A DNA stretch of 64,000 bases from Ophiura sarsii. Taxonomy: Eukaryota > Echinodermata > Ophiuroidea > Amphilepidida > Ophiuridae. The stretch is taken from positions 35,483,596 through 35,547,595 of the forward strand of contig CM069455.1 of assembly GCA_035610835.1 (NCBI GenBank). The letters are read 5' to 3'. Every line of letters starts with the position of its first letter. Position 1 is the stretch's first letter. The notes below the pieces were generated by a model. That model searched no databases and had not been told where the DNA came from. It worked only from the letters and a program-made list of their open reading frames with translations. Both the position numbers and the translations under genes were made by a program. Shown piece after piece: positions 56,795 to 64,000 of the stretch.

Positions 56795-57000
56795 CAAAAA
56801 AAGATTTCAAAAAAAGATTTTTCAGAAACCTTTCACAACTTTCAAAGTCTATCTCAAGGATAAATTAAGCACTACTAAGCATGTTTGTACTTATTTTAAA
56901 TTGTAATGCATTTTTCATGGTGATTCCAAATTGGTGATGAAATTCAATAATTTTGATGTTTTTTTGAAACATTTTGTGAAGTTTTGGAACTGTCGTCTGC
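56795..57000. repeat. Diverged copy of the 52249-52495 MITE body
   Basis: It shares AGATTTTTCAGAAACCTTT, TCAAAGTCTATCTCAAGGAT, CATGTTTGTACTTAT and ATGGTGATTCCAAAT with 52280-52475. The terminal repeats are not intact. Confidence 0.72.
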
Positions 57001-57209
57001 GAAACTAGTGTTTAACAATTAAACATTGTTCTAAGCACATTTTTTCCATCACTTCGTAAACACGTTTAAATACTGAACATGTTTAGAGTAATGGATAGTG
57101 TTTAGCAATATTGATGTTTAGGAATGAGATACATAATGTTTAGCTTAGATGGTAAACGTGTTTCAAAGTGATGGAAAGAATGTATTTTTGAGGGGAAAAA
57201 AACTGTTAA

Positions 57210-58275
57210 AAATATTTGCAACGTAATTTCTGTTCTGATTTTTAATGTAAAAGTGCAAAGGGAATTTTCTTAGCTTTTTTATAAGCTTTGTTTCATGAAA
57301 ATCGGTGATCAGGATGCAGATATATGATCACTTGTCAAAAGTAGTCATGAAATAATCTGGGCCAACTGGGATGAACATAATGAATGGAATTGAACCATGA
57401 ACATAGGAATAGAGCGCTCTTGGTTCATTTATAGTAGATCTTCTGGATTCGGACTTTCCAAGAAAAACTCCAATATGAACAGTTGCTAATTACCGACGAC
57501 AGGAAAAATGAATGCGTGATATTTTCATTGGAGATGAAGCAATCTTTCCTATGGATAGCAGAGTGAACCGTATACCAGTCTCATCAGCCAATGCGCACAT
57601 CCGGAATAACCCTCCTCTATATACTTCACTTATGACCGCCCACATAAACCATGATAACACCAAGAAACTGCTGTTTTAGGCAGGATTCTTTGGTGATGGG
57701 ATTTTGATTGGACCTATCTCCATATAGATGGCAACATGAATGCATATTTGCAACGTAATTTCTGTTTCGACTTTTAATGTAAAAGTGCAAAGGGAATTTT
57801 CTTAGCTTTTAATAAGATTTGTTTCATGAAAATCGGTGATCAGGAAGCAGATATATGATCACTTGTCAAAAGTAGTCATGAAATAATCTGGGCCAACTGG
57901 GATGAACATAATGAATGGAATTGAACCATGAACATAGGAATAGAGCGCTCTTGGTTCATTTATAGTAGATCTTCTGGATTCGGACTTTCCAAGAAAAACT
58001 CCAATATGAACAGTTGCTAATTACCGACGACAGGAAAAATGAATGCGTGATATTTTCATTGGAGATGAAGCAATCTTTCCTATGGATAGCAGAGTGAACC
58101 GATATACCAGTCTCATCAGCCAATGCGCACATCCGGAATAACCCTCCTCTATATACTTTACTTATGACCGCCCACATAAACCATGATAACACCAAGAAAC
58201 TGCTGTTTTAGGCAGGATTCTTTGGTGATGGGATTTTGATTGGACCTATCTCCATATAGATGGGAACATGAATGC
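57210..58275. repeat. 532-bp tandem duplication
   Basis: The segment starting ATATTTGCAACGTAATTTCT near 57212 repeats from 57744 onward with only a few differences (for example TGTTCTGA against TGTTTCGA, and one extra base near 58100). The first ~200 bp of each copy match the interior of the 11934-13720 transposon (GGGAATTTTCT, AGATATATGATCA, ATCTGGGCCA). The duplication therefore occurred within a copy of that element. Confidence 0.9.
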
Positions 58276-58375
58276 ATAAAACTACCTTGATCTGATCAAT
58301 AACACAACACGGTGGTACCCGAGTTGTTAGCGCATGGATGATACCCGTTGAACCAGAATGACTCCATGTCGTCTA

Positions 58376-59069
58376 CAGGGTGGCCCCAAAAAAGTAGGAC
58401 TCTGTTTCATGACGGTGTAATTCTTATTATAATCATTGGACCATGACCAATTTAGTCTTAATGTAAAGCCCAATTATTTATTATGATATTCTGAAAATAT
58501 AAGCTCAATCCGATGCCAAATAAGAAAACTTGCGTACTTTGCGTAAACCATGTCATTTACTGGTTTGTACAATGGGATCTACATGTACAGACCAGTAGCA
58601 AATAACATGGTTTACGTTTCAATACGTTATAATTAAATTGTCAACATATAAAGTAAATAGTCTATCAGTCAATAGCAAAGTCTAGTTTGGTAATCCATTT
58701 AATTCTGGTACAAATCAATACTTGCTAAAAAAAATCCGCAAAACAGATGCATGCATATTCTGTGCAAATTTAAAAAGTTTTGTTAAACAGTTCTCGAACC
58801 CACTGTGGATGGTTCATTGAGTTACAAGTCAAGCACTTTCATGTTACTCGACTGTTACTGTGTGAATTCCCATTGCAGAAACCAGTAAATGACACGGTTT
58901 ACACAAAGTACGCTAGTTTTCTTATTTTTCATCGGATTGATCTCATATTTTCAGGATATCATAATAATGAATTGGGCTTTACATTGAGACTTAATTGGTC
59001 ATGGTCCAATGATTATATTAAGAAGTACACCGTCATAAAACAGAGTCCTAATTTTTTTGGGTCACCCTA
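58376..59069. mobile_element. Mariner-type MITE with ~200-bp TIRs
   Basis: CAGGGTGGCCCCAAAAAAGT at the left pairs with TTTTTTTGGGTCACCCTA at the right, flanked by TA. Arms of about 200 bp share GGACCATGACCAATT, AATCCGATG and GTAAACCATGTCATTTACTG blocks. It sits inside the partial TTAA-family element at 57210-59456. No transposase is present. Confidence 0.82.
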
Positions 59070-59129
59070 TAGTGGTTCTCAGGTTGGGCACCATGTCTGG
59101 AGGAATAATAAGATATTTCCATTTATGAA

Positions 59130-59456
59130 CTCAAAGAAATGTATCAAGATATAATTGTTTATTGATTAATTCTATTTATATATTTATTTTATTTGAAAAA
59201 AGAATTATGTAGTTCTCTTAATGTTCCTTGTATGATACCATAACAATTTAATTTCTACAAACAAGTTTGTTTGTGAAAGTGGCCAAACCGATTTCTAGCC
59301 AACTTAGATTGGTCATAATTTTTAATCAAAAGCAGTTCAAAAGACCAAATAAAATTCTTCTGGTAATCAATACGGTTGACATTGCATGATTTTAAAATTG
59401 GGTTAAAATGAAATTGCAATGGTATACCTTTTTTTGTTGTTACAGTCTGTATTCCA
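59130..59456. mobile_element. Right part of a TTAA-family element
   Basis: It matches 13262-13620 of the 11934-13720 element: TTAATGTTCCTTGTATGATA, AAAGACCAAATAAAATT, GACATTGCATGATTTTAA and TTTTGTTGTTACAGTCTGTA. Together with 57210 onward it is the remnant of one copy split by a mariner-type MITE. Confidence 0.75.
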
Positions 59457-59459
59457 TTA

Positions 59460-61418
59460 TTATTTCGGAAGAAGATATCAGCTGTGTTGGGACTTCGCGC
59501 TCGTTTTATTCAGAGTCATCATTCACTGGGTAAAAAACTTCCGTGCGTTGGTTTACACCCACGACAGATGTGTGGCCAATAATATAGGCCAAATTCGGAC
59601 GAGAAATTGGGTCGTCTATACTAAATGATATACAACGTCGGTATGTCACAATCAGGGCAAATAAACTAGGTTGTATACTATAGAAACGATCACATGATCT
59701 CACTATAAAACTATACTGTATTTTGGGGCAATACAATACTTATCCAGTTTGTTTGGTGACAAGGTTATTTATATTACAGATATAGCACCGTAAATGTTTA
59801 AAAGACAAACTTACGATGTTTCATATTAGTGAATACATTACAAGAACTTTAATTCCTTCAGAGATATGACACGAATAAGAACATGGGAATATTTCTTACA
59901 TAACTATACGAAGATATAGCAGGCAGCAGCATTATTTGTGTAAACCACGGTATTAAACCCAATCCTTATCAATTTCGATCTGCTATAAAGGCCTGATTAT
60001 AATTGCATGCACTGAAAGATTCTTATTAAAACACATTCACCTTGTATAACATAACAAAGAGCTGTCTAAAACTAAATAGGGAAAAATGATATGAAGAGCA
60101 CCTTACTAGTCCTTTATGTCTCTGTGAATGTAGATTTCATTGTTCACATTATATATGAGCCATACCTAAACAAAATAATACGAAAAGTCACATGGTAGTG
60201 TACATGATTGAGTGACGAGTCATTCATTAAGAACTTTTAGAAAGAACTTTTACTTAATAACATTAATGTTCGTAGCTGTTTTGCTATAATGTATGTATAC
60301 GTTGGTCTCATAATGTACATCAGGCTGTACCATATTTGGAGTCGTGCATAATGGTCGCCGTATAATTCGTCGCTGTTCTGACATACCGTCACATCACAAC
60401 AGAAATAAGTAATGAGATGTGCCGGTCGGTATGTCAGAACAGCGACAAATTTATTCTCATTGTTATTTAGTTTATTGGTTACTTTGATTTTTATCATTTA
60501 AAAATAACACCTCTTGATAGATTTATTTTAATCAATCAACAACAAATTTAATACCCCCTAATATAAAATCGGCGAATCCAGCGAGCTGTTTACCAATTTC
60601 CTGCTTCGAATAATCGCGTTTCTTTAGCACACGCACACACCCCAACGCTGCGTACGCACAACGCATACGCCGGTTACTTTGTGTAGGGCACGCTTGACCA
60701 TCTTAACGCGATGATCATACGCACTGAACTTTATCATTTTTCGAATTAATTAAGCCCCGCCCCAAACTATGTACTATCGTCTCATAATAAATAGGCTAAA
60801 AACCATTCAAATTGTCTGTTGACATCCAAAACCACACCCAAGAATCATAATTATTTCATTACGACTATAAACTTTGAAATGTAAAATGGACTGAGTTAAT
60901 TGTGAGAGAGGCATTTTCAAGACTGTTTCTCTGGTGCATTTTTAGTATGAAAAGACTAAGTTGAACCACCCTTACACATGTTTCATATATAAATAGTTCT
61001 TTGTCTTTTAAAAAAAAACCTAGACTTGTTTTCAACTCGCTTGTCGCATGTCTGTACCATTGATGTTTTTTACACCATAAACCTAATACATCATTTTAGA
61101 TATAGCCTTTAAATACCAGTATGACACGTCCGACTAACAGTTGTTAAACATGAACTCATACATGAATCATACACGCCATACTAATATATTAAACACATTG
61201 AAATATATACCTTATGAGTCGGAAGACAACAAAAGTAGGGCAAAACTACCAATGTAAACTGGTCACAAATTATAAGCCTTACCAATGCAGTGAAATGGTT
61301 AGTAAGTGATTGTTTTAATTTATGTTGTGGCATATTAATTACAAATAAACTGGATCTCTGCTTTTAAAAGTAGGTTATTATATTACGCGGCCTATATCGT
61401 GGGGAATTGTTTCATATA
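59460..61418. other. Unassigned sequence
   Basis: Only a short hairpin was recognised, at 60368-60448, with CGTCGCTGTTCTGACATACC against GGTATGTCAGAACAGCGACA. No gene was found. Confidence 0.45.
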
Positions 61419-61661
61419 AGGCCAAAAAAAAAAATTGTTATATTGGCGTAACCCGCCCGACCCTAAAAATACGCCCGACCCTACACTTTTTTTTTTTTTT
61501 TCAGTGAAAAAAAAACAAAAACCAACCGACCGACCCTAAAAAATAAAAAAATAAAAAAAATAAATGTTGTTTCTCGAACGAAATACGACGGTGCTCCTCG
61601 AATAAACGGAAATTCCTTCCGAAAACGTTTAAACTCGGTTAACATTGTTCAAAAACAGCTG

Positions 61662-61702
<41 letters not shown>

Positions 61703-61765
61703 ACCTACCTACCCTATTTTTGTTCAGCCCGTTACGCCAATATAACAATTTTTTTTTTTTGGCCT
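61419..61765. mobile_element. Inverted-repeat element with A/T runs
   Basis: AGGCCAAAAAAAAAAATTGT plus TATATTGGCGTAAC at the left is complementary to the right end. The interior holds GCCCGACCCTAAAAATA, GACCGACCCTAAAA and an A-run of about 30 bp. The CGACCGACCC motif links it to fragments near 5570, 6860, 22262 and 40379. Confidence 0.8.
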
Positions 61766-62714
61766 AAGTCTCGATCGGGGATCTGGTTATATGGGTCATA
61801 AACACTCACTTCTTTATATTGTATATAATGATGTTATGGTTTGGCTCTTATGATAGGTCTGACACATAAATTGTATACTTTCAGCTTAGAAAATCATTTT
61901 TCAAACTTTTACAATGTCACCCTTTTCGAAGGAATTATGTTAAAAGTGGTTTAATATATAGCGAGATATCAATGATAACGATTATCTATGCCCCAAAATT
62001 GTCACCATCCTCTGACAGCTACCGTAAAGGGAAAAGCCGAAAAAAGACAAACATATTATACTAAAATGCTAAATTTACTCTTTTTTAAACTTGAGACAGG
62101 AATAACATGCCCTACTAATAAACACATGATTCTGCTTGTGACGGATGATACAATGTTTCACGAGGGTCGCATTCTGACGCGCCTGCGAGTCCTGGACCTC
62201 TCACTTTCTTGCTTGACGCGCCTCAGGTTTCAAATTGGAAAGACGTGGGTCCCGATAAAAATTGAAGGGACCCCTTAAATTTGACGATGTATGGAAATGG
62301 AAACCTCTGCTCTGAAATTACATATCCTTCCTCTGCTCACAATAGTAAATTCATTAAAACTGTCCGTAAAAAAATAAAATTAAAAATCAAACATTTCTAA
62401 ATCGCTGGCAAATTGCTTCCGCGAAAGTTTCAATGATTTCTATATAAATACATTTTATCAGTATCTTCTACTGATTTAGAAATGTGACATGGTCACGACA
62501 TAGGTATATGATTTACACGTGATAACTTAGCCATGCGCAGTCTGCGTATCTGTGTTAGCGACTGTAAATCAGTTTCGACCTTTTCAGATACCCAAACTTC
62601 TTGAGGTTTTTTCAAATCCGGTCGAAAAAAATCGCATGGTCAAAATCGCAAATCTACCGACGGATGCTCGTTTTTACCGACGGGGTTATTTCAGGGGGTG
62701 GCACCGCCCCCTGG

Positions 62715-62750
<36 letters not shown>

Positions 62751-64000
62751 CGCCACTGATAAAGTTACACCACTGGAAGACAGACTGATGGGGGTATCTG
62801 TGAATCAAGCATACCGCCCCACCCCTCCATATCTTCCATACTCTTGAAAGTACCTCAGTCGGATATATATGGAGTAAGCCATGCATTGATGTGGGTTCAC
62901 TGGACGATAATTTCAGTTAAAAAATCAACATGTTCAGACTTCTCAAATCATGAATGTTTACCCCTCCCGACACGTATACCCATGCCCTACCCGTCCTAGT
63001 TTAATTCGAGACGTTCCCTATTGTCCCGTTAACCCTTCAATTCATTGCAAACATTAGTGCAACTTGACGAGGTACATGGATTCTAACTTCCGAGGTATGC
63101 CAAAGGTTATCGAGATATTCACAGTCCTTAACATTTAAATTATAGGCCGTGATATATGTTTAATCATGCACATTATAACATTTGCATCTGGTCTGATTCT
63201 GCAAAAACATCGGGAAAAACACGACGAAAGTAAAACAGGACATGACTGTGGCCTAGATCGTAAACATATGTTTATTATAAACTTATATGAGCTTGAGGTA
63301 ACTGTCTTTAATTATCACTATTTACAACAAACCATTTCAAACAACTTTACCAAAATTACGGTTGGTGGTGCAGAGCCGAAATTGCGATTACTTTACTCTT
63401 CATATATCTTGGGATGCAGGGGGATTAAAAAATAAAAAATGTGCCAGTTGTATATAATTATGTTGACCTTGATGTGTGTATTGAACCATAGCAAATACAT
63501 GAACATATTGGGGTTTTTTCTATACAGCGTATATACTTCATCTTTTAAAACGTGACAAGTTTTTTTAAGCCGACCCATTTTTGACCAATGGGATTTGTAG
63601 GAAAATTGGTTTTATTAAAATGCCCAATATCATCGCATCATGTGTCAAAATAGATAAAATGATGGCAAATATACCAACATAACCTGTTACAGACCAAGAA
63701 TGCATGCAGGATCTGTGTTTATTTTATTGTCTTATTGTGTCACGATTAATTACAGATGATACAGCAATGTATTGCTAGTATTACTGATCTATTAGCTCTC
63801 AGGCGAGGAAAAAAACCTTGCGTCTTGCGTTTTTCAAGATAATTATTTTAATTTTATTTTGGTCTGGCCGAAAATCTCTCGATTTTTTTTCTTCACAATG
63901 TTTCTTTCTGTCATTTTCCTGGTCATTTGACACCAAAAAAAGGGTAAGAAATGACTGGAAAATTGTCATATTTAACCCATTTTCAGTCGGTGCATATTTG
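61766..64000. other. Unassigned sequence
   Basis: No exon was recognised. A poly(C) tract near 62718-62746 ends in GGTACGCCACTG, the complement of a hAT-type CAGTGGCGTACC terminus, but the opposite end was not found. The 96-codon frame at 61988-62278 has no recognised domain. Confidence 0.45.

Noticed and set aside
61988..62278. 96-codon open frame near the right end
   Set aside because: It shows no recognisable family and its composition is ordinary. Chance ORFs of this size are expected.
62690..62760. Complete hAT-like MITE at the poly(C) tract
   Set aside because: Only one terminus (GGTACGCCACTG) is visible. Without the second end and a target duplication it cannot be called complete.

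Overview
The window is nuclear DNA from a metazoan, most likely an invertebrate deuterostome (echinoderm, hemichordate or similar). The evidence is spliced host genes of animal families (HTATSF1, vestigial-like), long introns, AT-rich sequence, many short inverted-repeat DNA transposons, APE-type LINEs and a tRNA-derived SINE. The phylum itself is an inference. Nothing bacterial, viral or organellar was seen.

Two host genes are supported, both on the plus strand. (1) The last three coding exons of an HTATSF1 (Tat-SF1, U2 snRNP-associated) homologue lie at 21791-21880, 23614-23693 and 25831-26509. They encode the second RRM, a U2AF-homology motif, followed by an acidic repetitive tail. The 5' exons (first RRM) were not found in the 21.8 kb upstream and may lie outside the window. 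(2) A vestigial-like (VGLL/Vg family) gene follows, with exons at 40161-40253, 46827-47120 and 50007-50121. It has the start codon, a VGLL2-type N-terminus and a Tondu (TEAD-binding) motif split by an intron. Its 3' end was not found. HTATSF1 and VGLL1 are also neighbours in the same order and orientation on human Xq26.3, so this looks like ancient conserved microsynteny and is the most interesting observation here.

Almost everything else is repeats. 1-6.3 kb: a ~40-bp minisatellite split by an apparently intact RTE-like LINE (1010-aa ORF), then a short inverted-repeat element. 7-8.1 kb: a ~170-bp satellite full of AGGTCA direct repeats. 8.2-15.4 kb: several inverted-repeat transposons, one TTAA-bounded element carrying a dimeric tRNA-like SINE. 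20.6-21.6 kb: a dead L1/Tx1-like RT fragment and a hAT-like MITE. 27.8-30.4 kb: a nest of transposons three deep. 30.8-35.4 kb: foldbacks and MITEs. 35.5-37.65 kb: a ~30-bp minisatellite interrupted by a hAT-like element. 41.3-45 kb: MITEs and foldbacks in VGLL intron 1. 47.9-54.1 kb: two hAT-like MITE copies with perfect 8-bp target duplications and a decayed minus-strand LINE. 53-60 kb: a large palindrome, a 532-bp tandem duplication and more MITEs. 60-64 kb: little that can be identified.

All calls come from reading the sequence. Transposon superfamily names rest on termini and target duplications, not on database matches. No undescribed molecular system could be demonstrated.
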